64,000 bases of DNA. Origin: Thiodiazotropha sp040507225. GTDB lineage: Bacteria; Pseudomonadota; Gammaproteobacteria; Chromatiales; Chromatiaceae. Below are positions 1 to 8,638 of this stretch, piece by piece. Below the pieces are notes generated by a model. It was not told the DNA's origin and ran no database searches. It saw nothing but the letters and a program-made list of their open reading frames with translations. Location: NCBI GenBank assembly GCA_040507225.1, contig JBEVVG010000002.1:806001-870000 (forward strand). Reading direction: 5' to 3'. The first letter of the stretch is position 1, and the number at the start of each line of letters is the position of its first letter. The position numbers and the translations under genes are program-made.

Positions 1-3000
1 CAGTTGCGGTATGAAAACCGCACTCGCGGTGTTTATGCTGTAGGAGAGGTTGGCGCCCAGGGACACCAGCATCGATTCAAGATCCTGATCATCGATGTGG
101 AGCATCGAACCGAAGCCGGCAACGGCGGGGTCGGATGCCTCCTCGGTGTAGGCATCTATCTCGGCCCTGGTATAGGAGAAACGTCCATAGGGGGCGAGGG
201 TCATGGCATCGCGGCGATACTCATAACCGGCGCTCAGATTGAACGCGTACTCCATCCCTTCGGTATCCCCCCGGCCGAATTGATCGGCAGCGTCGTCGGC
301 GTTGACGCGCCTGCGCGTATCATAGCTGTTGGAGCCGAGTTGCAGCAGGCCGTCGACGTAGATGTTGTTGTCCCTGAAGTAGGTGCCATAGGCTGCCAGG
401 CTCCAGCCATCCATCTCAAGGTCGCCGGCGGACTGGTTATAGTCGGAGTTGTATCGGGAGATACCCAGGGCGCCACCGGCGATGAACTGATCGCTGAAGC
501 GGTAGTCGAGGCCAAGGGTGATGCCGCTGGTATCGAAATCGAAACCTGTCTCCCGGGAGGTGTCGTCCTTTTCACCGAAGTTGACGTTGCCATTGACGAA
601 TGCGCCCCAGCGTCCCTGCAGCTCGGTATCGCCCGCGCCGGCACCCAGTGATTCCTTGTCCTCAGGGATCAGGCCGTCGAAGAGCCTTCTGTTGAAGGCG
701 ATACCCGCATAGTTGAGGGTCAGTCCGCTGAAGTTGAAACCGGTATCGCCGGCACGCAAGGCCACCAGCCGGGTGTTCACATTGGTGAGCTGGGTCGATG
801 CGGCCTCCAGAGAGGCCGTGCCCTGGGCAGCCACCTCCTCGGGGGCCAGGCGTGAAAGGGCCGTGGCGGTACCTGTCTCGGTGACGAGACTGTCGCAAGT
901 CATCAACAGGTCCTGCTCACCCGCGCTCAGAGTGCCGGTCGCCTGCTTTTCAGCCAGGGATGGACAGAGGTTGTCCATGGAGGCGCCGACGGCCTGCTGA
1001 TTCTGCGTCAGACCCGGTGTCTCGGCGATACTGTTGATGACGAACTCAACACTGGTGTCGTGGGTGGCGACGAGTTTGATCACCCCGGTGCGCGCAATCG
1101 TCATGGTGGTGGACGCCTGACCCTCGCTGTCGGTAGTGGACTCGTTTTCGCTGAGGGTTGCCGCGTTCTCCGGTACCACATGCCAGAGGATCGGGCTGTC
1201 GGCGATCGGCGTGCCACTGCTATCGACCAGCTGTACGGTGAAGGGTCCCAGCGTGTCGCCGGAGCTGCCGCTCAGTCCGTTGCCTGCAACGGCTTGCAGC
1301 AGATTCTCTTCAGCGCGAATGGTGACGATCACCTGATCATCCTGGGTCAACCCGGCATCGTCGGTGACTCTCAGGGTAAGGGTGTGCACCCCGATGCCGA
1401 GCACGACGGTGGCGGTGGCGCCGGTGGCGATTTCAACGCCGCCCTCGTACCACTGGTAGGAGACGAGAGAACCATCGGAGTCGGTTGAGGCCGAACCATC
1501 GAGGGTGACCGATGCGCTGCCATCCGCGTCGCTATCCAGCAGCGTCTGGTCAGCGCCTGCATCCGCTGTGGGAGTGCCCGTGGTGGTGGAGGCGACGATG
1601 GTGATGTTCAGTTGGTCTTCCCCGGTCTGGCCGTCATTGTCGGTCACCCGCAGGGTCAATGCGTGTACCCCCACCGGGAGACTGACCGATGCGGTCGCCC
1701 CGGTGGCGATCTGCGTGCCACTCGCCAGCCACTGGTAGGAGACGATGCTGCCGTCGCTATCGGATGAGCCGGTGCCGTCCAACTGGATATCTTCCGAGCC
1801 GTTGCCATCGGTATCGGTCACCTGCTGATCGGGACCAGCGTCTGCGACCGGTGCACTGGGGCCTGCCGCCACGGTTATGATGACCTGATCCTCATTGAAG
1901 AGCGCACTGTTGTCGGTTACCCGCAGGGTCAGGTTGTGCTCTCCCACTGAAAGTTCGACTGAGGGCGTCGCCCCCGTGGCAATCTCCACGCCCTGATCGA
2001 ACCATTGATAGCTTACGATGGATCCGTCTGGATCCATTGACGCCGTGCCGTCCAGCTGGACCGTCTCAGAACCGCTGCTATCGGTATCGGTCAGTTGCTG
2101 GTCCGGGCCGGCATTGGCGGAGGGTGCATTGGGACCCGCAACGACGGTGATGATGACCAGATCTTCATTGATGGTGCCGTCGTTGTCGGTAACGCGAAGG
2201 GTGATGTCGTGCGTCCCGACCGGCAGGGCCAGGGTTGGCGATGCCACTGAGTCGAGCAGAGTGCCTGTTTCGAACCATTCATAGCTGACGATACTCCCCC
2301 CGGCATCGCTTGATCCGGAGCCATCCAGGGTAACGTTTTCCGCGCCATTGTTATCCGTGTCGGTGACACTCTGGTCGGGTCCGGCGTTGGCCGTTGGATC
2401 GGAGAGTATGGTGTAGCTGACCGTGTCTTCGTCAGTGAGTCCGTGGTTGTCCGTGACCCGCAATGTGATCGTGTGGCTACCGGCGCCGAGGTTGACGGTC
2501 GGGGTTGATCCGGTGGCGATCCCGGTGCCTCCCTCCAGCCATTGATAAGTGGTGATGGTGCCGTCGCTGTCCGAGGAACCGGCGCCATTGAAATTGACAT
2601 CCAGGGTGTCACTGGCACCGGCATTCAATGTAATCAGCGGTCCTGAAAGGCTGGCAACCGCGGTTGGATAGGCACCTATCGTGGAGGCGGTTGAGATGGA
2701 GGTGCCAAAAGAGGTGCAGTAGGCGGTGGGAGTCTGCACCGGTATCCACTGACAGGCTGCGGTGAAGGTGACGATGTGGCTGCCGGGTGTGGGGTTGTTC
2801 CAGGTGAAAGAGGGGGTTTGACTTCCCCCCTCAGTGAGATTGTTGCAAGCGAAATAGGAGGGAAAACTGGCATCGACGACGCAACCCACCGCGTCGATCT
2901 CACCGGAATCTGCTCTGACGACGGTACCGTCAACGGACATTCTGAGACTGATACCTATCGTGCTTGGCGGATTGATCCCGTCATCCACATTGTTCGTCGT

Positions 3001-3240
3001 CAAGGTATAGGTGGCGGGGGTCCCGACCGCGACCGGACTTGCCGGATTCTGGGACAGGCCGGATAGCATGATGTCATTGGCCTGAAGGCTGCCTGGAAAG
3101 CCATTGATAATCAACAGGATGAACAGGCTTGAGAGGGTTTGGTTGAAGGATGAGTATGGGGTGACGCGCCGGGTTGTGTGTTTACGCGGCCATAGAGAGG
3201 CGCAAGCCCCGGTACCCAGCGAGCAGATGTTTGCACGCAT
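1..3240 (-). CDS. Autotransporter with tandem PKD-like repeats (partial, C-terminus beyond window)
   Basis: The minus strand is open without a stop from an ATG at 3240 to base 1, giving 1080 codons that continue off the left edge. The start is supported by an AGAGG-rich ribosome site just upstream. Seen in order: a basic N-terminus with a hydrophobic segment ending in an LQA-type cleavage site (about residues 38-56); a unique N-terminal domain with paired cysteines; five tandem repeats of about 90 residues, each with motifs like NAGPDQ, TDTDGNGSE, LDGTGSSDSDGSIVSYQW and LTLRVTDND (PKD/Ig-like, nt about 2640-1310); one Big_1-like Ig domain (about 1310-1030); a linker with the NQ..V...LCP.L pattern found before autotransporter barrels; and an aromatic-rich beta-barrel domain from about nt 650. 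Inferred role: type V secreted surface adhesin. The gene has no neighbour on its strand within the window. Confidence 0.85.
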   Translation of the reverse strand, partial: MRANICSLGTGACASLWPRKHTTRRVTPYSSFNQTLSSLFILLIINGFPGSLQANDIMLSGLSQNPASPVAVGTPATYTLTTNNVDDGINPPSTIGISLRMSVDGTVVRADSGEIDAVGCVVDASFPSYFACNNLTEGGSQTPSFTWNNPTPGSHIVTFTAACQWIPVQTPTAYCTSFGTSISTASTIGAYPTAVASLSGPLITLNAGASDTLDVNFNGAGSSDSDGTITTYQWLEGGTGIATGSTPTVNLGAGSHTITLRVTDNHGLTDEDTVSYTILSDPTANAGPDQSVTDTDNNGAENVTLDGSGSSDAGGSIVSYEWFETGTLLDSVASPTLALPVGTHDITLRVTDNDGTINEDLVIITVVAGPNAPSANAGPDQQLTDTDSSGSETVQLDGTASMDPDGSIVSYQWFDQGVEIATGATPSVELSVGEHNLTLRVTDNSALFNEDQVIITVAAGPSAPVADAGPDQQVTDTDGNGSEDIQLDGTGSSDSDGSIVSYQWLASGTQIATGATASVSLPVGVHALTLRVTDNDGQTGEDQLNITIVASTTTGTPTADAGADQTLLDSDADGSASVTLDGSASTDSDGSLVSYQWYEGGVEIATGATATVVLGIGVHTLTLRVTDDAGLTQDDQVIVTIRAEENLLQAVAGNGLSGSSGDTLGPFTVQLVDSSGTPIADSPILWHVVPENAATLSENESTTDSEGQASTTMTIARTGVIKLVATHDTSVEFVINSIAETPGLTQNQQAVGASMDNLCPSLAEKQATGTLSAGEQDLLMTCDSLVTETGTATALSRLAPEEVAAQGTASLEAASTQLTNVNTRLVALRAGDTGFNFSGLTLNYAGIAFNRRLFDGLIPEDKESLGAGAGDTELQGRWGAFVNGNVNFGEKDDTSRETGFDFDTSGITLGLDYRFSDQFIAGGALGISRYNSDYNQSAGDLEMDGWSLAAYGTYFRDNNIYVDGLLQLGSNSYDTRRRVNADDAADQFGRGDTEGMEYAFNLSAGYEYRRDAMTLAPYGRFSYTRAEIDAYTEEASDPAVAGFGSMLHIDDQDLESMLVSLGANLSYSINTASAVFIPQL

Positions 3241-3340
3241 GATCCTCTGTCCTCTTGGCTTTTTTTATTGTTTTTGTTTGTTTTTTTCGGCCAGTTGCGA
3301 ATCTATCGTCACGCAATCAGAAACCGCGATCTTTTCTCCA

Positions 3341-3382
3341 ATTATTGACCAAACGCTTTGTGTAATTACTGATTGAGATCAA
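3341..3382 (-). promoter_or_regulatory. Candidate FNR/Anr-type class II promoter for the autotransporter
   Basis: On the minus strand TTGAT-CTCA-ATCAG (3369-3382) matches 9 of 10 defined positions of the FNR consensus TTGAT-N4-ATCAA. Its centre lies exactly 32 bp upstream of the centre of an AATAAT hexamer (3341-3346) that can serve as -10, which is the class II activator spacing. Transcription would begin near 3333 and leave an A-rich leader of about 90 nt before the ATG at 3240. Spacing and sequence are seen; control by FNR is inferred. Confidence 0.45.
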
Positions 3383-3935
3383 TCGTTTTTGCGTATGATG
3401 ACTTTTCGTGGATCCAAGGCAGACCATGACACCACTTATTCCATGCGCCGATCATGGTTTTATGTGCGGAATGAAAAGTCAAAATCCAAGTGACCAATTT
3501 CCATGGGTCAGTAGATCCACAGCAGTGGAAGTGGACGGATTAAGCCGTAATTCCCGCGGCTGAATCAGTGACAAAACGGATAAACGAATTTTGCATGCGG
3601 ATCTAACCAACCTCCGGCTCGTGCCTTTAAATACCCGGGTGTTGCGGCTATTCTCCTAATGCTTCAGGTGAGTGTTTGGAGAGGGGTAAATCAATATGCA
3701 CAGCATCCTTGGCGAAGCTGCATGTGTTCGGCGGCGTCCTCAGTCATTGGCATGCATGATGCGACACCCACTGGGCCTTGGAACTCATACATCGCCAAGA
3801 CGCAACAGAGCAGGGCTGATCTCCGGTCGCAGCGCTGGGGTTGATACTGGATTTCCAGGGGCAGTGCGTGGTACCCCGATTCTACCCACCCGCGCGAGCA
3901 GGGTGCGGTCGGAGTCCCGGGGGATTGGGTTATCG
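3383..3935. other. Intergenic region between divergent autotransporter and TPR genes
   Basis: About 550 bp with no convincing gene. The reading frame of the TPR gene stays open upstream to an ATG at 3696, but the extra 80 residues are arginine-rich, lack TPR character and would bury the signal peptide, so I treat them as non-coding. The region should carry the TPR gene promoter; I could not place a clear one. Confidence 0.5.
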
Positions 3936-5090
3936 ATGACGGTTATTGCATTGGTCCTTGGGTTGATGACCTGCTGCTTTCCGGTCGTGACGGCTGAAGC
4001 AGGAAACAAGGATCCGAATCTCGCATCCTCAACCTACAAAGGCCCCCCTGTCGAAACACTCGTCGAGGGTTATGCGGAATACACGGCTGGCCGTATCGAC
4101 AGGGCAATCCAAAAGTATACTCAAGCCATCGACTCCGGGGTGCTGGTAACGCCCCGGGACCATGCGGAAGCATATATGCTGAGGGGCGATGCATTTCGGG
4201 TGAAGCATGAATACCCGCCTGCGCTGAAGGACTTCAGCGAAGCCATCGGCTTGCAGCCGGGGCGTCCGCGCGGGTATCTCAAACGGGGTCTGGCATATCG
4301 GGATGCGGGGCAGTTCGCGTCGGCGATCAGTGACTTTAGCGAAGCCATCCGGCTCAAACCTGACAAGGGGAAAAGTTGGGGGTTGCGGGCGAATACATAC
4401 TTCATCATGGATGATCTGAGTGCGGCACTGGAGGACGCGAACCAGGCGGTAAAATTAGCACCGACAAATCCCAAGGCACTGACGACACGTGGCCGAATCT
4501 ATCGGGCAACTGGCCGCAACAAGCGCGCCATCAAGGATTTTTCAACCGCGATAGAGCATGACTCGAAAGCGGATTACGCTTATGGAAATCGTGGCCTCAG
4601 TTTTTTCAAGTCCAAGAGGTACCAGGACGCTGTTGCCGATTTCAATCGTGCCATAGTCCTGAATCCTTACCGTGCGGACTATTACGCCAGGCGGGCGCTG
4701 ACCTATGCGAGAATCGGCAATCAGGCGAAGGCGATCAGCGATGCCGAGGATGCGATCAAGCGGGAACCCATGGATCCCTATCTGCATTTTCTCCACGGAC
4801 GTGTACTGGAAGAAGTGGGAGAACCTGTCAAGGCCGAGGCTGAGTACAGCCGTGCGGTGTCGCTTTCTCAGCAATACGCGAAGGCGTATTGCGGCAGAGC
4901 CTCAGCTTTGTACGCGGCGGGCAAACCGGACCTGGCGCTGAAGGAGGTGGAGCGCGGTATCGCAATTTCGCCGAATGACCGCTTTTGCACGCAGGTGCGT
5001 GAGAGATTGGTGACCGGGTCGGGCGCTGCTCAGGAACTGCCCCTCGAGGATTCAGTCCGAGGACCGGGCGCAATCATGTCATCGGAGTAG
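3936..5090 (+). CDS. Secreted TPR-repeat protein
   Basis: I chose the ATG at 3936 (384 aa) because it puts a signal peptide at the N-terminus: a hydrophobic segment from about residue 3 to 20 ending in VVTAEA, preceded by a GGGGGATTGGG stretch that can act as ribosome site. The rest is about eight or nine tetratricopeptide repeats, seen as recurring RG.A....G....AI.DF..AI.L.P units from about residue 50 to 350. The protein is therefore a periplasmic or outer-membrane-associated scaffold; its partner is unknown. A cysteine near residue 13 does not sit in a good lipobox. It is a single-gene unit with non-coding DNA on both sides. Confidence 0.75.
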   Translation: MTVIALVLGLMTCCFPVVTAEAGNKDPNLASSTYKGPPVETLVEGYAEYTAGRIDRAIQKYTQAIDSGVLVTPRDHAEAYMLRGDAFRVKHEYPPALKDFSEAIGLQPGRPRGYLKRGLAYRDAGQFASAISDFSEAIRLKPDKGKSWGLRANTYFIMDDLSAALEDANQAVKLAPTNPKALTTRGRIYRATGRNKRAIKDFSTAIEHDSKADYAYGNRGLSFFKSKRYQDAVADFNRAIVLNPYRADYYARRALTYARIGNQAKAISDAEDAIKREPMDPYLHFLHGRVLEEVGEPVKAEAEYSRAVSLSQQYAKAYCGRASALYAAGKPDLALKEVERGIAISPNDRFCTQVRERLVTGSGAAQELPLEDSVRGPGAIMSSE

Positions 5091-5426
5091 TCTGCCAGAT
5101 CAGAAAGCTTCTCCTGGCATGCTGCCATGGATGGTTCTGTACAGCCTGGTCGGTCGGGTTGGCGCAGCTTAACCCGACATTTGCTGAACACCCTGTTAAC
5201 AGGCCCTAGCGCAATATTTCTGCTCGAATGGCATTGCGGTCGTGACGATTCGCTCCCAGGGCAACTGCTTATCCACTGAAGGACGATCGCTGACTGGCAC
5301 GGTGACGTGGATACCGGACGACTCCTGCGAATGGATTGTTCGAGTGCTTCGTCGTCATAGTAAATGCGATGCGGGAGTTGTATTCTATCGACGAGAACTC
5401 AATCGCAACCCCACAGGCGCCCAGAG
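5091..5426 (+). other. Intergenic region with weak hairpins
   Basis: No gene seen. Small dyads follow the TPR gene: TGGCA-TGC-TGCCA near 5115, and TCGGGTT (5154-5160) pairing with AACCCGA (5171-5177). Neither is followed by a T-run, so they are poor candidates for intrinsic terminators. Confidence 0.4.
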
Positions 5427-5891
5427 ATGTTTTTTTCAAAGTCGGAATCCTCACCGCTTTATGTCTCTCGCACTGACCCAACGATCATCCTCTCCAGCTA
5501 TTCGAAACACGCCTTTGATCTCGACGATGAAACCTGGCTCTCTGTGGAACACTACTACCAGGGAATGAAATTCAAACCCGGTGAATTGCGCAACGCGGTA
5601 CGTGATACCGACCATCCCGCCAAGGCCGCCAAGCTCGCATCGAAAAACAAGAAGCAGGTCAGGCATGACTGGGACGCAGTCAGGGAAGTCTTTATGACGC
5701 GGGGCATCTATATCAAATGCCGCACTCACCCGGAAGTCGCCGAGGCCTTGCTCGCAACAGGAGACAGGAAAATAATCGAGAACAGTCAGTACGACTATTT
5801 CTGGGGCTGCGGTCGCGACGGGCGTGGTCACAACACCTTCGGTAAGGTGTTGATGGCAGTGCGGGACAGGCTGAGGAAGGAGAATGAATAG
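5427..5891 (+). CDS. NADAR (YbiA-like) family protein
   Basis: 154 aa from the ATG at 5427. The frame is open further upstream, but only the part from here resembles the family. NADAR signatures are visible: W.SVEHYYQGMKF near residue 38, AKAAKLAS, a DWD...VFM block, LLATGD, and the C-terminal FWGCGRDGRGHNTFGK followed by LMAVR. Members of this family hydrolyse the N-glycosidic bond of early riboflavin intermediates or related ADP-ribose-type compounds (house-cleaning); which activity applies here is not shown. Length agrees with YbiA (about 160 aa). It has no operon partner. Confidence 0.85.
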   Translation: MFFSKSESSPLYVSRTDPTIILSSYSKHAFDLDDETWLSVEHYYQGMKFKPGELRNAVRDTDHPAKAAKLASKNKKQVRHDWDAVREVFMTRGIYIKCRTHPEVAEALLATGDRKIIENSQYDYFWGCGRDGRGHNTFGKVLMAVRDRLRKENE

Positions 5892-6116
5892 TCGCTTGTG
5901 CCGGCCGGTAGGCTTCGGCTTAAGACGACATATTGGGTGACCGGGTTAATAAGCGGCTGTCTGGTACGTTCGAGGCGTCTCCCGGGTGGCGGCTGCTCCA
6001 ATCGGGGGAATCAAAGCCTCAAGGTAGCCTCAATCGTCTGGGAATGACCATCGGGAATCGCGGTAAATTACCTATAGTATCGTTTCGATTCTCGGCAAAG
6101 CCTGTGACAGGGCCTG

Positions 6117-6746
6117 CTATCCCACCCTGGCTTTTTGCGAGGTGAGGGCTGCTTCGGGCGACAGACCCTGCCAGGTACAGTCGATCAGTTCTTCGTAGTA
6201 GCGGGTCAGGGGTTTTTTGATCACACCATCGAGGCGCAGGTGAATCATGCGAATCGCACCGCCAAAGACGCTGGCGGCGAGCACCCAGGGTTCACCCATG
6301 CGGATTTCTCCGGCATCCATTCCCTCCTGCACAATGTTGCGCATCGCCTTGAAAGGGGTGGAACTGCAGACAGGGGGTTCATCCGGGAGGAACTCCCGGT
6401 GCTTGGCATGCAACATGTACGCAACGATATTACGCCGGGTTTCGGTGTATTCGAACAGTTGCCAGATGATCTTGTTGCAACGCTCCCGGGCACTCAGCTT
6501 TTCTGCCATCACGTCCCCGATCATCTCCTCGAACTCCTTCATCAGGTGGTAATAGAGCGCCTTGGCGACCCCCTCCTTACCGCCAAAATGGTTGTAGATG
6601 GAGCCGATGCTGACATTGGCCTGCTTCTGCACATCGTGGATCGAAACATTGTGAAATCCCCGCTCCACGAACAGGTCCAGGGCGGCGGTCAGAATACGAC
6701 AGTCGACGGGTTCGTTGGCGGGTGTGCTTTTCTTCAGATAAGGCAT
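6117..6746 (-). CDS. TetR-family transcriptional repressor, likely regulator of the methanethiol/formaldehyde regulon
   Basis: 209 aa from the ATG at 6746, which has an AACAGG ribosome site; the frame extends 23 codons upstream without family similarity. The N-terminal TetR helix-turn-helix is clear at residues 16-62, with VSIHDVQKQANVSIGSIYNHF and GGKEGV. The C-terminal ligand-binding domain is alpha-helical and not recognisable. The gene is divergent from the methanethiol oxidase gene. The 14-bp inverted repeat at 6817-6830 lies 70 bp upstream of its start and recurs at 11215 and 16627 in front of functionally linked genes, so I infer this protein is their repressor. A minus-strand TTGTCA-17-TGTAGT pair next to the operator could be its own promoter, which would make it autoregulated. 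Inducer unknown. Confidence 0.9.
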   Translation of the reverse strand: MPYLKKSTPANEPVDCRILTAALDLFVERGFHNVSIHDVQKQANVSIGSIYNHFGGKEGVAKALYYHLMKEFEEMIGDVMAEKLSARERCNKIIWQLFEYTETRRNIVAYMLHAKHREFLPDEPPVCSSTPFKAMRNIVQEGMDAGEIRMGEPWVLAASVFGGAIRMIHLRLDGVIKKPLTRYYEELIDCTWQGLSPEAALTSQKARVG

Positions 6747-6808
6747 TGGTTTACCTGTTAGGCAGGATAGGGAACAAGATACAGACACTACACTACAATA
6801 GCTCAAAA

Positions 6809-6837
6809 TTGACAAGAATGAACATTCGTTCTATTTT
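6809..6837 (+). promoter_or_regulatory. Promoter and TetR operator A, upstream of methanethiol oxidase
   Basis: TTGACA (6809-6814), a 17-bp spacer and TATTTT (6832-6837) form a sigma70-type promoter reading toward 7056. The inverted repeat AATGAA-CA-TTCGTT (6817-6830; one mismatch between arms) fills the spacer, so bound repressor would block RNA polymerase. Transcription should start near 6843, leaving a leader of about 210 nt in which I see no convincing gene. Confidence 0.75.
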
Positions 6838-7055
6838 TTATTTGCGGATATGCTGACGGAACCATGAAATCAGCCACCCATGAGGTGGATTGTCGAGAGC
6901 GTCGTTACGCGGGTGGTATTGCGGCAACAGCGGGCGCATCAGGATGGAACCGGCACAAAAATCCGAACAGGCAAGCTGGCCGGAGGGACACGGTATTTCA
7001 CCTCACTGGATGGGGGGCTGAAGAAAACCCAATAACACCAACGGAGGAATAGGCC

Positions 7056-8447
7056 ATGAGGCTATTCACGAAAAAGACCGCAAAATCAATCGCCCTGGCA
7101 TCCGCCCTGGCGCTCGGTACCACGCTCTACGGTACGCTCCTGCCCCTGCAGGCGGATGAGACCTGCCAGTCTCCCTACATGGCCAAGATCGTGGGTCAGG
7201 AGGATTTCGTCTACGTCTGGACCCTGGGTGTCGAGGGGCTGGGTGACGGCCAGGACAAACTGGTCACCATCGACGTTAATCCCAAGTCGGCCAATTACGG
7301 CAAGGTGGTCGACTCGCTCTCCGTGGGCGGCCGTAACGAGGCCCATCACTCCGGCTTCACCGACGATCGCAACTACCTCTGGGCCGGCGGCCTGGACACC
7401 AACAAGCTGTTCATCTTCGATGTGCATACCGATCCGGCCAAACCGAAGCTGCACAAGGTGGTCACCGACTTCGTGGAGAAGAGCGGCGGCGTGGTCGGCC
7501 CGCATACCACCTACGCGTTGCCGGGACGCATCATGATCACCGGGCTCTCCAACAACAAGGACCATGGCGGCCGCACCGCCCTGGTGGAGTACAGCAACGA
7601 GGGTGAGTACGTGGCCACCCACTGGATGCCCACCGATGAGAACCTGAACGGCGCGGAGAAAACCGGCAACTACGCCGACGGCTACAACTACGACGTGCGC
7701 GTGCTGCCACGGCGCAACATCATGCTCACCTCCTCGTTCACCGGCTGGTCCAACTACATGATGGACTTCGGCAAGATGCTGCAGGACCCGGAGGCGATGA
7801 AGCGTTTTGGCAATACGGTGGTGTTGTGGGACCTGCACAGCAAGCAGCCGAAGAAGGTGTTCGACGTCCCCGGCGCGCCGCTGGAGATCCGCTGCGCCTG
7901 GCAGCCCGACCACAACTGGTGCCTGACCACCACCGCGCTGACCTCCAAGATCTGGCTCATCTATGAGGACGCCCAGGGTGAATGGCAGGCCGAGGCGGTG
8001 GCCGATATCGGCGATCCCTCGAAGGTGCCGCTGCCGGTGGACATCTCCATCAGTTCCGATGACAGCCGGCTCTGGGTCAACACCTTCATGGACGGCAAGA
8101 CCCGCCTGTTCGACATGAGCGATCCGCACGCACCCAAGCAGGTCTACGAAAAGGTCATCGGCCGCCAGGTCAACATGGCCTCCTCGAGCTGGGACAGTCA
8201 GCGTATTTACTACACCTCCTCCCTGCTGGCCAACTGGGACAAGAAAGGCGAGGACAACGAGCAGTTCTTCAAGAGCTATGTCTGGGACGGCGAGAAGCTG
8301 GTGGAGCAGTTCGCCATCGACTTCAACAAGGAGAAATTGGGACGCGCCCATCAGATGCGCTTCGGCGCCTACTCCCTCTACGGCATGACGCGACCCGAGC
8401 AGGACGACGTCAAGCTGGCGGATCTGGAACCGGCCTACAAGCCCTGA
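7056..8447 (+). CDS. mtoX: Methanethiol oxidase (selenium-binding protein SBP56/SELENBP1 family), periplasmic
   Basis: 463 aa; ATG at 7056 has an ACGGAGG ribosome site 8 nt upstream. The N-terminus is a Sec signal peptide (KKTAK, hydrophobic run, cleavage after LQA near residue 33), so the enzyme is periplasmic. The body matches the SBP56 beta-propeller family: TCQSP at 36-40, LVTIDVNPKS near 69, EAHHSGF at 95-101, GPHTTY, a DY/YDVR segment, and HQMRFG near the C-terminus. Bacterial MtoX and human SELENBP1 oxidise methanethiol with O2 to formaldehyde, H2S and H2O2, and MtoX is copper dependent. Downstream SCO1/SenC and MauG-type genes match described mtoX operons. Formaldehyde and formate oxidation genes in the same cluster fit this reaction. 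The gene is expressed from promoter/operator A. Confidence 0.92.
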   Translation: MRLFTKKTAKSIALASALALGTTLYGTLLPLQADETCQSPYMAKIVGQEDFVYVWTLGVEGLGDGQDKLVTIDVNPKSANYGKVVDSLSVGGRNEAHHSGFTDDRNYLWAGGLDTNKLFIFDVHTDPAKPKLHKVVTDFVEKSGGVVGPHTTYALPGRIMITGLSNNKDHGGRTALVEYSNEGEYVATHWMPTDENLNGAEKTGNYADGYNYDVRVLPRRNIMLTSSFTGWSNYMMDFGKMLQDPEAMKRFGNTVVLWDLHSKQPKKVFDVPGAPLEIRCAWQPDHNWCLTTTALTSKIWLIYEDAQGEWQAEAVADIGDPSKVPLPVDISISSDDSRLWVNTFMDGKTRLFDMSDPHAPKQVYEKVIGRQVNMASSSWDSQRIYYTSSLLANWDKKGEDNEQFFKSYVWDGEKLVEQFAIDFNKEKLGRAHQMRFGAYSLYGMTRPEQDDVKLADLEPAYKP

Positions 8448-8495
8448 TCCCCGTCATTGCCGCATGATGCTCCCGGCCGGGTTCGCTAGGTTCTT

Positions 8496-8607
8496 CTCGT
8501 TCCCACGCTCCGCGTGGGAATGTCTACCTGGGCCGGGAGATACTGACCCGTCTGAAATCGTTCACCTGACCTCAGGTCTGCATTCCCACGCAGAGCGTGG
8601 CAACGAG
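8496..8607. repeat. REP/BIME-like palindromic element between mtoX and the SCO1-MauG gene
   Basis: A perfect 9-3-9 palindrome TTCCCACGC-TCC-GCGTGGGAA at 8500-8520 is followed by a second copy with one mismatch (8583-8603). The outer ends CTCGTTCCCACGC and GCGTGGCAACGAG are near-perfect inverted repeats, so the 112-bp unit can fold as one large hairpin. A related palindrome lies at 30037-30075. It interrupts an otherwise co-directional cluster and could stabilise the mtoX message or weaken readthrough. Confidence 0.7.
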
Positions 8608-8638
8608 TTGTCGGGAGTGCCGCTTCATGGGAGCTAAT

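Noticed and set aside
1300..2640. CRISPR-like or satellite DNA in the repeat-rich left region
   Set aside because: The periodicity is about 270 bp, in frame, and encodes PKD-like protein domains on the minus strand.
3696..3935. Upstream in-frame ATG of the TPR gene
   Set aside because: It would add 80 basic, unstructured residues before a clear signal peptide.
6864..7052. 62-codon frame in the mtoX leader
   Set aside because: No ribosome site, odd composition, and it is just upstream of a well-placed mtoX start.
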